A DNA stretch of 64,000 nt, from positions 1-64,000 of the forward strand of contig NZ_JPUA01000016.1 in assembly GCF_002211105.1 (NCBI RefSeq). The letters run 5' to 3'. The number at the start of each line of letters is the position of its first letter. Position 1 is the first letter of the stretch. The position numbers and the translations under genes are program-made. Positions 7,626 to 16,924 of the stretch are shown one piece after another. The notes under the pieces are model-generated. The model was not told the DNA's origin. It ran no database searches and worked only from the letters and a program-made list of their open reading frames with translations. The DNA is from Halomonas campaniensis. GTDB taxonomy: Bacteria; Pseudomonadota; Gammaproteobacteria; Pseudomonadales; Halomonadaceae.

Positions 7626-10409
7626 ATGGCTCGCGCTCCGATCGTCCTCGTAGATGGCTCCTCCTATCTGTACCGTGCCTTCCATGCGCTGCCGCCGCTA
7701 ACGACCTCCAATGGTCAGCCGACGGGCGCGGTGAAAGGCGTGTTGAATATGCTCAAACGGCTGATCAAGGATTATCCCGACAGCCCCATGGCGGTGGTAT
7801 TTGACGCGCCGGGTAAAACCTTCCGTGATGAGATGTACAGCGACTACAAAGCCCACCGCCCGCCCATGCCCGATGACCTGCGCAGCCAAATTGCGCCGCT
7901 GCACGCCTGCGTAAAAGCGTTGGGCCTGCCGCTGCTGTGCATCGAAGGCGTGGAGGCGGACGATGTGATTGGTACGCTGGCACATCACGCCACCCAGGCG
8001 GGTCGCGACGCGGTAATCTCCACCGGCGATAAGGACATGGCGCAGTTGGTCAATGCCCATATCACCCTGGTCAACACTATGAAGGATGAAACCCTGGATG
8101 AGGCAGGGGTAGAAGAAAAGTTTGGCCTGCCCCCCGCACTGATTATCGATTTTCTCGCCCTGATGGGGGACAAGGTCGATAACATTCCTGGTGTGCCCGG
8201 TGTGGGTGAAAAGACCGCGATTGGCCTACTGCAAGGCATGGGCGGCGGTCTGGAGACCATCTACGGTGATTTAGAGCGAGTAAAAACGCTTACTTTCCGG
8301 GGCGCGAAAACGCTGCCTAAAAAGCTTGAAGAGCATCGCGAGCAGGCATTCCTCTCCTATCAACTGGCGACCATTAAAGTCGACTGCGATCTGCCGGTGG
8401 GCTTGGATGATTTGGATATTGCCCATCCAGATCGCGAAGCGCTGGTTACCCTGTACAAAGAGATGGAGTTCCGCCAGTGGCTGGGTGAGTTACTGGAAGG
8501 TAAAGACGAAGGCGTGGATGACGTTAAAGGCGGCGAGCCAGCGCCCGCCAGCGCTGACGATAACGATTTGGAGGGCGCGGAGGCATCTGCCCATGGGAGT
8601 GCGCGTGAAGATCACGTCATTCTCGAACAGGCAGACTTTGAGCGCTGGCTGGATAGGCTACACAACGCCAAACGCTTCTGTTTTGATCTGGAAACCACCA
8701 GCCTCAACTATATGGATGCAGAAATCGTCGGCGTCGGCTTGTCGCTGGAAGCAGGAGAGGCGGCCTATATCCCGCTTGCCCACGACTACCTGGATGCGCC
8801 TAAGCAGCTTGACCGCAAAATTGTGTTAGCGGCGCTAAAACCGCTGCTGGAAGACCCGACAAAAACCAAGATTGGCCAAAACCTCAAGTACGATATTTCG
8901 GTGCTGGCCAACTATGCGATTTCCGTGGCGGGCCCGTTTGCCGACACTATGCTGGCCTCCTATGTGCTCAACTCCACCGCCACCCGCCACGATATGGATT
9001 CGCTGGCGCTGAAGTATTTGGGTGAAAAGACCATCTCCTTTGAAGAGATTGCCGGTAAGGGCGCCAAGCAGCTGACCTTTAACCAGATAGCCCTGGAACA
9101 AGCGGCGCCTTACGCCTGCGAAGATGTCGATATTACCCTGCGGCTGCAGCAAACGCTGCGTCCCCAGGTCGAAAGCGAAGGGCGCCTGGCGGAGGTGCTG
9201 GATAATATCGAGCTGCCGCTGATCAAGGTGCTCTCGCGCATTGAGCGTAATGGAGTGGCCGTGGATGCGGATCTACTGCACAAGCAGAGCCAGCAGTTAG
9301 AGCAGCGCATTGGCGAATTAGAGCGCGAGGCGTTTGAGCTGGCTGGGCGGGAATTTAATCTTGGTTCGCCCAAGCAGTTGGGGCAAATTCTGTTTGAAGA
9401 GCAGAAAATCCCGGTACTCAAGAAAACCCCTAAAGGCGCGCCCTCTACCGCCGAAGGCGTGCTGGAAGAGCTGGCGCTGGATTACCCGCTGCCCAAGGTG
9501 ATTATGCAGCACCGGGGGCTGGCCAAGCTTAAGTCCACCTACACCGACAAACTGCCGCGGCTGCTTAACAAAGCTACCGGCCGGGTGCATACCAGCTACC
9601 ACCAGGCGGTTACCGCTACCGGGCGGCTGTCGTCGTCGGATCCCAACTTACAGAACATCCCTATCCGTACCGAAGAGGGGCGCAAAATTCGTCAGGCATT
9701 TATTGCCCGTCCCGGCTACCGCATCGTCGCTGCCGACTACTCGCAGATCGAGCTGCGCATTATGGCGCACCTTTCTGAGGATAAAGGCCTGCTGGAAGCC
9801 TTTGCCGAGGGGCGCGATATCCATACCGCCACCGCGGCGGAAGTGTTTGGCACCTCCCTTGAGAAGGTGTCGGGCGACCAGCGCCGCAGCGCCAAAGCGA
9901 TTAACTTCGGTTTGATCTACGGCATGAGCGCCTGGGGGCTGTCCCGCCAGCTGCATATTGAGCGTAATCAGGCACAAACCTACATCGACCGCTACTTTGA
10001 CCGCTACCCTGGCGTGGCCCGCTATATGGAGCGCATCCGTTCCCAGGCGGCGGAAGATGGTTTTGTCGAAACCGTGCTGGGTCGGCGGCTCTACCTGCCG
10101 GAAATCCAGTCGCAAAACCGTAACCGTCGCCAAGGCGCCGAGCGCACCGCTATTAACGCACCGATGCAGGGCACCGCAGCGGATATCATCAAGCAGGCGA
10201 TGATCGACGTGGATGGGTGGCTGGCAGAAGGCGAGTTCGACGCGCTGATGGTCATGCAGGTGCACGATGAGCTGGTGTTTGAGGTTGCCGAGAAGCAGGT
10301 CGAGGCGTTTATCGAGCAGGTTCAAAAACGCATGCAGGGCGCGGCAGAGCTAAAAGTACCGCTGATTGTAGAAGCCGAGAGCGGCGCCAATTGGGATGAG
10401 GCGCACTAG
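7626..10409 (+). CDS. polA: DNA polymerase I
   Basis: Three-domain repair and Okazaki-fragment polymerase of 927 residues. Residues 1 to about 290 form the 5'-3' nuclease (VEADDVIGTLA, STGDKDMAQLV). The proofreading domain follows, with FDLETTSL holding the two metal-binding acids, GQNLKYDISVL and YACEDVDIT, so 3'-5' exonuclease activity should be intact. The polymerase has motif A ADYSQIELRIMAHLS, the O-helix KAINFGLIYG and motif C MQVHDELVFE. The ATG at 7626 is chosen over an in-frame TTG two codons upstream. An acidic Ala/Asp/Glu-rich linker of about 30 residues joins the first two domains. Confidence 0.97.
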   Translation: MARAPIVLVDGSSYLYRAFHALPPLTTSNGQPTGAVKGVLNMLKRLIKDYPDSPMAVVFDAPGKTFRDEMYSDYKAHRPPMPDDLRSQIAPLHACVKALGLPLLCIEGVEADDVIGTLAHHATQAGRDAVISTGDKDMAQLVNAHITLVNTMKDETLDEAGVEEKFGLPPALIIDFLALMGDKVDNIPGVPGVGEKTAIGLLQGMGGGLETIYGDLERVKTLTFRGAKTLPKKLEEHREQAFLSYQLATIKVDCDLPVGLDDLDIAHPDREALVTLYKEMEFRQWLGELLEGKDEGVDDVKGGEPAPASADDNDLEGAEASAHGSAREDHVILEQADFERWLDRLHNAKRFCFDLETTSLNYMDAEIVGVGLSLEAGEAAYIPLAHDYLDAPKQLDRKIVLAALKPLLEDPTKTKIGQNLKYDISVLANYAISVAGPFADTMLASYVLNSTATRHDMDSLALKYLGEKTISFEEIAGKGAKQLTFNQIALEQAAPYACEDVDITLRLQQTLRPQVESEGRLAEVLDNIELPLIKVLSRIERNGVAVDADLLHKQSQQLEQRIGELEREAFELAGREFNLGSPKQLGQILFEEQKIPVLKKTPKGAPSTAEGVLEELALDYPLPKVIMQHRGLAKLKSTYTDKLPRLLNKATGRVHTSYHQAVTATGRLSSSDPNLQNIPIRTEEGRKIRQAFIARPGYRIVAADYSQIELRIMAHLSEDKGLLEAFAEGRDIHTATAAEVFGTSLEKVSGDQRRSAKAINFGLIYGMSAWGLSRQLHIERNQAQTYIDRYFDRYPGVARYMERIRSQAAEDGFVETVLGRRLYLPEIQSQNRNRRQGAERTAINAPMQGTAADIIKQAMIDVDGWLAEGEFDALMVMQVHDELVFEVAEKQVEAFIEQVQKRMQGAAELKVPLIVEAESGANWDEAH

Positions 10410-10450
10410 GAGGGCATTTTGTCGCAACTACGCAGTGCACAGATAAGGAG

Positions 10451-10464
10451 TTGACCAGGATCAA
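10451..10464. promoter_or_regulatory. Anr/Fnr-like box upstream of cydA
   Basis: TTGACCAGGATCAA matches the Fnr/Anr consensus TTGAT-N4-ATCAA at 9 of 10 defined bases. It lies 117 bases before the cydA start, where oxygen-responsive control of a bd oxidase is expected. The cognate regulator is not in this window; the Crp/Fnr protein at 1539 lacks the Fnr recognition residue. Confidence 0.7.
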
Positions 10465-10581
10465 ATTTTTGGCTCGGGTGGAGGCATAACCTTATACCCA
10501 TCGCTTTACCTGGGTGAGCGCCAATGAGCGGCTTCCCGGTGGGGCGAGGGGTGTGTTTACGCTATCCATCGGGAGTCACTC

Positions 10582-12153
10582 ATGGACATTGTTGAATTAT
10601 CCAGGTTGCAGTTCGCCTTTACGGCGATGGTGCATTTCCTGTTTGTACCCTTAACGCTAGGGCTGTCGATACTGTTGGCGATCATGGAGTCGGTCTATGT
10701 GATGACCGGTAAGACCATTTATCGTCAGATGACCAAGTTCTGGGGCAAGCTGTTCGGTATTAACTTTGCGCTGGGGGTCACCACCGGTATCGCCATGGAG
10801 TTTCAGTTCGGCACCAACTGGTCGTACTACTCTCACTATGTCGGCGATATTTTCGGCGCGCCTCTGGCGATAGAAGCCTTGATGGCGTTCTTCCTTGAGT
10901 CGACTCTGGTCGGGCTGTTCTTCTTTGGCTGGGATCGGCTGTCGAAAGAGAAGCATCTAGCGGTTACCTGGCTCATGGCGTTGGCAACCAATATGTCAGC
11001 CCTGTGGATTCTGGTGGCTAATGGCTGGATGCAGCATCCGGTGGGGTCAGAGCTCAACCTTGCCACCATGCGCATGGAGCTGGTCAGCTTTGCAGAAGTG
11101 CTGCTCAATCCCGTCGCCCAAGTCAAATTTGTGCATACCGTGTCCGCGGGCTATGTCACCGGCGCGGTGTTTGTACTAGCGATTTCAAGCTGGTACCTGC
11201 TCAAGGGCCGCGAAGTTGCCTTTGCCCGGCGCAGCTTCGCGATTGCGTCTGCCTTTGGTTTGGCCAGTGTGCTGTCGGTGATTGTCCTCGGCGATGAGTC
11301 CGGCTATGAGCTGGGGGATGTCCAGAAGGTCAAGCTGGCCGCCATTGAGGCCGAGTGGCAAACCCATCCCGCACCGGCAGCCTTCACCCTATTCGGGCTA
11401 CCCAACGAGGCGCAACAGCACACCGACTTTGCCATTCGCATCCCTGGCGTGATGGGCTTGATTGCCACGCGCTCGCTGGATACCGAAGTGATGGGCATTC
11501 GCGAGCTTAAAGAGGAGCACCGCGAGCGTATCGTCAACGGCCAGGAGGCCTATGCCCTTATGCAGCGCCTGCGCAGTGGTGAGGCGCGCGAAGGGGATCA
11601 GGCTCGGTTCGAGGAGGTGCGCAGCGATCTAGGCTATGGGCTGCTGCTTAGCGCCTATAGCGATGATGTGGCCAATGCGACGGCCGCCGAGATTAACCAG
11701 GCCGTAGAGGCGTCGATTCCCAAGGTTTGGCCGCTGTTCTGGTCTTTTCGGGCCATGGTAGCGGCAGGTTTTAGCATGCTGCTGCTGTTCGCACTGGCCT
11801 TCTGGCATAGCGTGCGCCGTCAGCCAGAGAAGTCCCCGTGGCTATTGCGCTTTGCGCTATTCAGCCTGCCGCTGCCCTGGATCGCCTCTGAAGCGGGTTG
11901 GTTCGTGGCCGAGTATGGTCGCCAGCCCTGGGCCATCGGCGAGATCCTTCCGGTGCACCTGGCTATCTCCAGCCTAACGGCGGAGCAGGTACTCACTACT
12001 CTGATTGCCATCGGCATCCTCTACACCACCTTCGTCATTATCGAAATGTGGTTGATGCAGCACTTTGCCCGCAAGGGGCCATCCGGCAGCGGTTACCTGG
12101 ATGATGACGCCGATGCTGACTATCCACTCCCAACCCCCGCCCGGGAGGCATGA
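10582..12153 (+). CDS. cydA: cytochrome bd ubiquinol oxidase subunit I
   Basis: Haem-bearing subunit of the high-affinity bd quinol oxidase in the inner membrane. The protein (523 residues) follows E. coli CydA closely. The haem ligands are visible as His18 and His185 (VKFVHTVSAGYV) for b595 and b558 and Met392 for b558; Glu99 of the proton path (PLAIEALMAFFLEST) is kept. It is the long Q-loop form, with the quinol-site segment GDVQKVKLAAIEAEW intact. First gene of cydABXDC; its stop overlaps the cydB start by four bases. Confidence 0.97.
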   Translation: MDIVELSRLQFAFTAMVHFLFVPLTLGLSILLAIMESVYVMTGKTIYRQMTKFWGKLFGINFALGVTTGIAMEFQFGTNWSYYSHYVGDIFGAPLAIEALMAFFLESTLVGLFFFGWDRLSKEKHLAVTWLMALATNMSALWILVANGWMQHPVGSELNLATMRMELVSFAEVLLNPVAQVKFVHTVSAGYVTGAVFVLAISSWYLLKGREVAFARRSFAIASAFGLASVLSVIVLGDESGYELGDVQKVKLAAIEAEWQTHPAPAAFTLFGLPNEAQQHTDFAIRIPGVMGLIATRSLDTEVMGIRELKEEHRERIVNGQEAYALMQRLRSGEAREGDQARFEEVRSDLGYGLLLSAYSDDVANATAAEINQAVEASIPKVWPLFWSFRAMVAAGFSMLLLFALAFWHSVRRQPEKSPWLLRFALFSLPLPWIASEAGWFVAEYGRQPWAIGEILPVHLAISSLTAEQVLTTLIAIGILYTTFVIIEMWLMQHFARKGPSGSGYLDDDADADYPLPTPAREA

Positions 12154-13292
12154 TGATGGACTACGAAACACTTAGGTTTGTCTGGTGGGTGCTGATTGGC
12201 GTGCTGTTGATCGGCTTCGCAGTCACCGATGGGTTCGATATGGGCGTTGCCACCTTGCTCAAACTAGTCGGCCGTGGCGACGAAGAGCGTCGGGTGATGA
12301 TCAACTCCATGGCGCCTCACTGGGACGGCAATCAGGTCTGGCTGGTGACCGCGGGAGGCGCACTGTTTGCCGCCTGGCCGCCGGTTTACGCAACGGCCTT
12401 CAACGGCTTCTATTTCGCCTTGATGCTAACGCTGTTCGCGCTTTTCCTGCGCCCTTTAGCGTTTGATTACCGCTCCAAGTTGGACAACCCCACCTGGCGC
12501 AGTCGCTGGGACTGGGGGCTGACGATCGGCTCCGCCGTGCCCGCGCTGATCTTTGGTGTCGCCTTTGGCAATCTTCTCCAGGGTGTTCCCTTCCAGTTCG
12601 ATGACTATCTGCGCTTGGAGTATCAGGGTGGCTTGCTGGGGCTTTTGAACCCGTTTGCACTCTTGGCCGGGCTGTTGAGCCTGCTGATGTTTGTTACCCA
12701 TGGAGCGGCCTGGCTGCAGCTCAAAACCGAGGGCGCGCTGCGCAGTCGTAGTGCCGCCATCGGCAGCCTGACGGCACTGGTGTGCGCGGTACTGTTCGTG
12801 CTGGGTGGGGTTTGGTTACTACTGGGTATTGATGGCTACCAGGTCACCAGTGTCATCGACACCCAGGGCTACAACGATACCACTGGCAAGATCGTCGCCG
12901 TCAGCGCTGGAGGCTGGATGACCAACTACAGCCGCTTCCCGCTGTTATGGCTACTGCCAGTAGTGGGCGTTTTAAGCTTTGTACTTTGCTCGCTGACCAT
13001 GAAGTTGGGACGCCATGCGCTGGCATTTACCAGTTCGGCGGTTGCCATGGCCATGGTGGTGGTCACCACGGGCGTGACGATGTTCCCCTTCGTGATGCCA
13101 TCGTCGCTCAACCCTAACCATAGCCTGACCATGTGGGATGCCACGGCGAGTGAGCTAACGCTCAAGATCATGTTCGTGGTGGTGTGTATCTTCGTGCCGT
13201 TGATACTGCTTTACACCGCCTGGAGTTATTGGGTCATGCGCGGTCGTCTGAATGAGCAGTTCATTCGTGATAACGACAAAGCGCTTTACTGA
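12150..13292 (+). CDS. cydB: cytochrome bd ubiquinol oxidase subunit II
   Basis: Second core subunit of the bd oxidase: an integral membrane protein of 380 residues with the family start (WWVLIGVLLIGFAVTDGFDM) and the conserved NGNQVW-like DGNQVWLVTAGGALFAAWP. It pairs with CydA, stabilises the haem arrangement and carries the proton/oxygen channels in known structures. Three consecutive or near-consecutive ATG codons exist at its start (12150, 12153, 12156); the first overlaps the cydA stop. A gaggagg site just after its stop serves cydX. Confidence 0.97.
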   Translation: MMMDYETLRFVWWVLIGVLLIGFAVTDGFDMGVATLLKLVGRGDEERRVMINSMAPHWDGNQVWLVTAGGALFAAWPPVYATAFNGFYFALMLTLFALFLRPLAFDYRSKLDNPTWRSRWDWGLTIGSAVPALIFGVAFGNLLQGVPFQFDDYLRLEYQGGLLGLLNPFALLAGLLSLLMFVTHGAAWLQLKTEGALRSRSAAIGSLTALVCAVLFVLGGVWLLLGIDGYQVTSVIDTQGYNDTTGKIVAVSAGGWMTNYSRFPLLWLLPVVGVLSFVLCSLTMKLGRHALAFTSSAVAMAMVVVTTGVTMFPFVMPSSLNPNHSLTMWDATASELTLKIMFVVVCIFVPLILLYTAWSYWVMRGRLNEQFIRDNDKALY

Positions 13293-13304
13293 GGAGGGGA
13301 TCGT

Positions 13305-13424
13305 ATGTGGTATTTCGCCTGGATTTTGGGTGTCACGCTGGCGGCTGCCGTCAGTATTCTTAACGCCATGTGGCTTGAAGTGAATGGCTATGAAGGCGAA
13401 ACCGAGCATGAGCGGAGCGACTGA
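13305..13424 (+). CDS. cydX: cytochrome bd small subunit CydX
   Basis: A 39-residue single-helix membrane peptide required for stable, active cytochrome bd in E. coli. It begins MWYFAWILGVTLAAA, the conserved CydX start, then NAMWLE and a charged C-terminal tail rich in Glu. The ribosome-binding site gaggagg overlaps the cydB stop, 13 bases before the cydX ATG. The 3' end overlaps the start of cydD in another frame. Position after cydB and sequence make the call secure despite its length. Confidence 0.93.
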   Translation: MWYFAWILGVTLAAAVSILNAMWLEVNGYEGETEHERSD

Positions 13425-15123
13425 AGCCACTGACCCAGGGCAGCGACTGAAGCGATGCCTAGCCCCGCAACGCTGGTGGTTGCGGGGTGCCACGCTGCTG
13501 GCATTGATCGGCGTGGTGCTGCTGATTGCCCAGAGTTGGCTATTGGCCAAGCTTTTCCACCATTGGTTACTGCTTTGGCAGGGTAGGGAGTCGTCGGGCC
13601 ATCCGACGGTTTGGCTAGCAGGGCTGGTCATTTGCATCGTGCTACGTCCCTTTCTCCACGCTGGCCGGGAATGGCTGTCTCGTCAGGCCAGCCTGCGTGC
13701 CCGTGACGCCTTACGCAGCCAGTTATTAACGCAGCTTGGCCACCTTGGGCCGGTTAGACGTCAGTTTGGCAGTGATGGCGCCTTGGCCACCCAGGTTCTG
13801 GAGCAGGTGGATGCGCTGGACGGCTACATTAGCCGCTATCGGGTACAGAGCTTGCTGGCGGTGTTAGTGCCTTGCCTGATAGCCGCGGTGGTGGCGTTGC
13901 ATAGCCCGCTGGCAGCGGGGTTGATGCTAATCACCGCGCCCTTGGTACCACTGTTTATGATACTGGTGGGGCGTGCTGCTGCGGGGGCCAGCCAGCAGCA
14001 GTTCACCGCCCTGGCGCGCATGGGCGGCCGCTTTCTCGACCTGGTGCGGGGCATGGCAACGCTGCAGCGCCTGGGGGCGATCGACCAGGCCCAGGCCAAG
14101 GTGGCAGAGGCGAGTGACGCCTACCGTGGGCGCACCATGCGGGTGCTAAGGCTCGCCTTTCTATCCAGCGCGGTGCTGGAGTTTTTTGCTGCCTTGGCGA
14201 TTGCCCTGGTGGCGCTCTACCTTGGCTTGGGGCTACTTGGCCTGTTGCCCTGGGCGAAAGCAGAAGTGCCGGTGCCGTATCAGGGGGCGCTGTTTATTTT
14301 GCTGCTGGCGCCCGAGTTCTATGCGCCGCTGCGCCAATTGGGCAGCGATTATCATGCCCGTGCCGAAGCGCTGGGCGCGATGCAGGCGTTGACGCTGCTG
14401 CTGGAGGCTGACACTTGGCAACCCCAAGGGGCGCCGCTCTCCCCTGCAGTGGTTAGCGGTAAGTCTCTTGCTGTTGAGTGTCGCGAGCTGAGTGTTAGCG
14501 GTGAGGGCGGGCGCCTGCGTCTGGCCCCTCTTAACCTGACGCTGGCCGCGGGCGAACGGCTGCTAGTGCAGGGGGAAAGCGGGGTGGGCAAATCGAGCCT
14601 GTTGCAAGCCCTGCTGGGATTTACCGCCTACCAGGGCAACCTGCAGGCGAATGGTCGCGAGCTTTCCCAGTGGTCTCGCATCGCTTGGCAAGGCCAGCTT
14701 GGCTACCTGAGTCAGCAACCGCCGATACAGTCTGGCAGCGTTGGGGAAAACCTACGCCTGGCGGGCCCGGATAAAACAGATGAAGAGCTTGTTGAGGTTC
14801 TGACCCTGGTCGGGCTCTGGCCGATTATACAGCGCGGAAATGGGCTTGCCACGCAGTTGGGCGAGCGCGGACAGGGGCTCTCCGGTGGCCAGCTACAACG
14901 TTTGGGATTGGCGCAGTTGCTACTTCGCGATGCTGCGCTATGGCTGTTCGATGAGCCCACGGCGCATCTCGATCCAGATGCCGCTTGGCAACTCAATACA
15001 TTGATCGGAAAGCTTAGCCGTGGGCGTAGTGTGATCATCGTCAGTCACGAGTCGGCGGGGTTGGAGTGGGTCGACCGCGCAATAGAGCTGACATCAAAAG
15101 AGGCCATGGCATGCTGCGGCTAA
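13384..15123 (+). CDS. cydD: heterodimeric ABC exporter subunit CydD (cysteine/glutathione)
   Basis: One half of the CydDC ABC exporter, which sends glutathione and cysteine to the periplasm and is needed for bd oxidase assembly. The order is six-helix membrane domain (about 1-330, with the family segment LAPEFYAPLRQLG), then nucleotide-binding domain with Walker A GESGVGKS, signature LSGGQLQRLGLAQ, Walker B ALWLFDEP and H-loop VSHES. Start is uncertain: ATG codons occur at 13384, 13390 and 13408, all inside cydX in a different frame. The last has the better upstream purine stretch. Its 3' end overlaps cydC. Confidence 0.93.
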   Translation: MAMKAKPSMSGATEATDPGQRLKRCLAPQRWWLRGATLLALIGVVLLIAQSWLLAKLFHHWLLLWQGRESSGHPTVWLAGLVICIVLRPFLHAGREWLSRQASLRARDALRSQLLTQLGHLGPVRRQFGSDGALATQVLEQVDALDGYISRYRVQSLLAVLVPCLIAAVVALHSPLAAGLMLITAPLVPLFMILVGRAAAGASQQQFTALARMGGRFLDLVRGMATLQRLGAIDQAQAKVAEASDAYRGRTMRVLRLAFLSSAVLEFFAALAIALVALYLGLGLLGLLPWAKAEVPVPYQGALFILLLAPEFYAPLRQLGSDYHARAEALGAMQALTLLLEADTWQPQGAPLSPAVVSGKSLAVECRELSVSGEGGRLRLAPLNLTLAAGERLLVQGESGVGKSSLLQALLGFTAYQGNLQANGRELSQWSRIAWQGQLGYLSQQPPIQSGSVGENLRLAGPDKTDEELVEVLTLVGLWPIIQRGNGLATQLGERGQGLSGGQLQRLGLAQLLLRDAALWLFDEPTAHLDPDAAWQLNTLIGKLSRGRSVIIVSHESAGLEWVDRAIELTSKEAMACCG

Positions 15124-16850
15124 ACAAGACACCTTCTGCGGAACAGCCTGCCACCATCCGGCTGCGTGATTTGCTGCTGCTTCGGCGTGGCGGCTGGTCG
15201 CTGGCGTTCTTGCTAGGCGCCGCTACACTGCTGGCTGTGATTGGCTTGTTGGCTATCTCGGGTTGGTTTATTACCGCGGCTGCAGTTGCCGGTACGATGA
15301 CGGCGACCGCCTTCGGTTTCGACTATTTTCGCCCTGCAGCGCTGATTCGGCTGTGTGCCATCGTTCGCACGGCCGGGCGCTATGGTGAGCGCCTGACCTC
15401 CCATGATGCCGCCCTGGGGCTGCTCAAAGACCTGCGTTGCCGCCTGTTTATGGCATTAGGGCAAAAGCCGTTGCAGGCGACTTCCCGTTCATCGCACCAC
15501 GGTACGGCCAGCACCATGCATCGCCTGGTCAGCGATATCGACCAGCTTGATCAGGTGGTCTTGCGAGCATTGTTGCCCTGGGGCTGGGCCGGGCTAATGG
15601 TGATGGTCGTTATGGCAGGCCTTTACTGGCTAAGTGCTCCTCTGTTGTGGGCCGCGATGCCGGGGTTACTGGTGGCTTGGCTGGGGTTGCCGCTGTTGGC
15701 GTTATGGCGCGGTATTGGTCAGGCCCGCCGGAGTGCCGAGTTTGCCGAGCGCCGCCGGGTGGCGCTAATCGAACCTTTGGCGGCGATTACCTCACTGGTG
15801 CTGTGGGGGCGGTGGGCGGAGATGGCGCAACGAGTGAAGCATCGTGATGCCGCCTACCTGGCGCATCAGGAACGCCAATTACTGCTTGCCAGCCTGACCA
15901 CGGCGTTGCAGCAGGTGGCGCTGGGAATGAGCATCGTTGGCGTGCTCTGGCAGGCAGAAAGCTTATTAGCGAGCCATTTGACGCTGCCGATGCTGTTAGC
16001 TGCGGTGCTGGCAATCCTGGCATTGGGGGAGATTCTGGCACCGCTGACCAGTAGTTTTCTGGCCCTGGGGGCGAGCCTTGCCGCCCGGGATCGTCTCAAT
16101 GCCTTGGCGGAAGCGGCGCCAAAGACGCAAACCGCCATTGATAAGTCACAAACCTCGCCGCTCACCTGGCAGCTAAATGTCAGTCAATTAACGGCGCGTC
16201 AGCCCGGCGCGCTGGTGGGGCCGGAGGGGATCAACCTGGCGTTGAAGAGTGGCGAGATACTCTGTGTGCATGGCCCCTCGGGGGGTGGGAAGTCGACCCT
16301 GTTGCAGGTATTGGCCGGTGAGTTGCTGCCGCTTTCGGGGGAGTATTGTGTTAATGGCCGTCCCATTGAGCAGTGGTCGATGAACAATATCGTCGGTTAT
16401 CTACCCCAGCAGTGGGATGTGTTTGATATGAGCCTGGCGGAGAACCTGCGCCTTGGAGATCGACATGCCAGTGATGGCGCGCTATGGAGCGTGCTCGATG
16501 ATTTGGCGCTGGGCAGCTGGGCGCGAGGGTTGCCCAAGGGGTTAGCGACACCCTTAGGTGAGTATGGCGCCGCCGTTTCCGGTGGGCAGGCGCGACGTAT
16601 TGCCCTGGCGCGCGTGCTGCTGGCACGACGGCCCATGCTACTGCTTGATGAACCGTTGGCCGGACTGGACGCGATGACTCGGCGTCATGTGGTCGCAAGC
16701 CTTGTGCGCCGTGCTGAGGAGGGGATAGTGGTTATTGTCAGCCATGTTCCCCTGGAATTGCCTGCCACTCAGATGCGTAGCCTTTATATGCAGGAAGATG
16801 GCCGTCTCCACAGTTCTCCGCCAGTGCCAGCAAGCGTAGCCGCGCTATAA
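15111..16850 (+). CDS. cydC: heterodimeric ABC exporter subunit CydC
   Basis: Partner of CydD, 579 residues. The membrane domain begins LLLLRRGGWSLAFLLGAATLLA and contains the family stretch AGRYGERLTSHDAAL; the nucleotide-binding domain has Walker A GPSGGGKS, signature VSGGQARRIALAR and Walker B MLLLDEP followed by AGLD. The ATG at 15111, with aaagagg upstream, is chosen over an in-frame start 45 bases earlier and gives a 13-base overlap with cydD, typical of coupled translation. Last gene of the cyd operon; a hairpin follows. Confidence 0.93.
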   Translation: MLRLNKTPSAEQPATIRLRDLLLLRRGGWSLAFLLGAATLLAVIGLLAISGWFITAAAVAGTMTATAFGFDYFRPAALIRLCAIVRTAGRYGERLTSHDAALGLLKDLRCRLFMALGQKPLQATSRSSHHGTASTMHRLVSDIDQLDQVVLRALLPWGWAGLMVMVVMAGLYWLSAPLLWAAMPGLLVAWLGLPLLALWRGIGQARRSAEFAERRRVALIEPLAAITSLVLWGRWAEMAQRVKHRDAAYLAHQERQLLLASLTTALQQVALGMSIVGVLWQAESLLASHLTLPMLLAAVLAILALGEILAPLTSSFLALGASLAARDRLNALAEAAPKTQTAIDKSQTSPLTWQLNVSQLTARQPGALVGPEGINLALKSGEILCVHGPSGGGKSTLLQVLAGELLPLSGEYCVNGRPIEQWSMNNIVGYLPQQWDVFDMSLAENLRLGDRHASDGALWSVLDDLALGSWARGLPKGLATPLGEYGAAVSGGQARRIALARVLLARRPMLLLDEPLAGLDAMTRRHVVASLVRRAEEGIVVIVSHVPLELPATQMRSLYMQEDGRLHSSPPVPASVAAL

Positions 16851-16856
16851 CGCAAA

Positions 16857-16883
16857 ACACCCGCAGCGCTAGCTGCGGGCGTT
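16857..16883. terminator. bidirectional terminator between cydC and fbpA
   Basis: A perfect eight-pair stem (cccgcagc/gctgcggg) with a four-base loop, extended by a few pairs, lies between convergent genes. The minus strand has TGTTTTG after the stem, so it serves the minus-strand gene best. Confidence 0.65.
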
Positions 16884-16924
16884 GATAGCAGTTGTAACTA
16901 CTTGCCCTTAAAGTGGGCAGAGGC

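Noticed and set aside
9648-10325. Long minus-strand open frame inside polA
   Set aside because: It is a shadow of a strongly conserved GC-rich gene; the sense frame carries all polymerase motifs.
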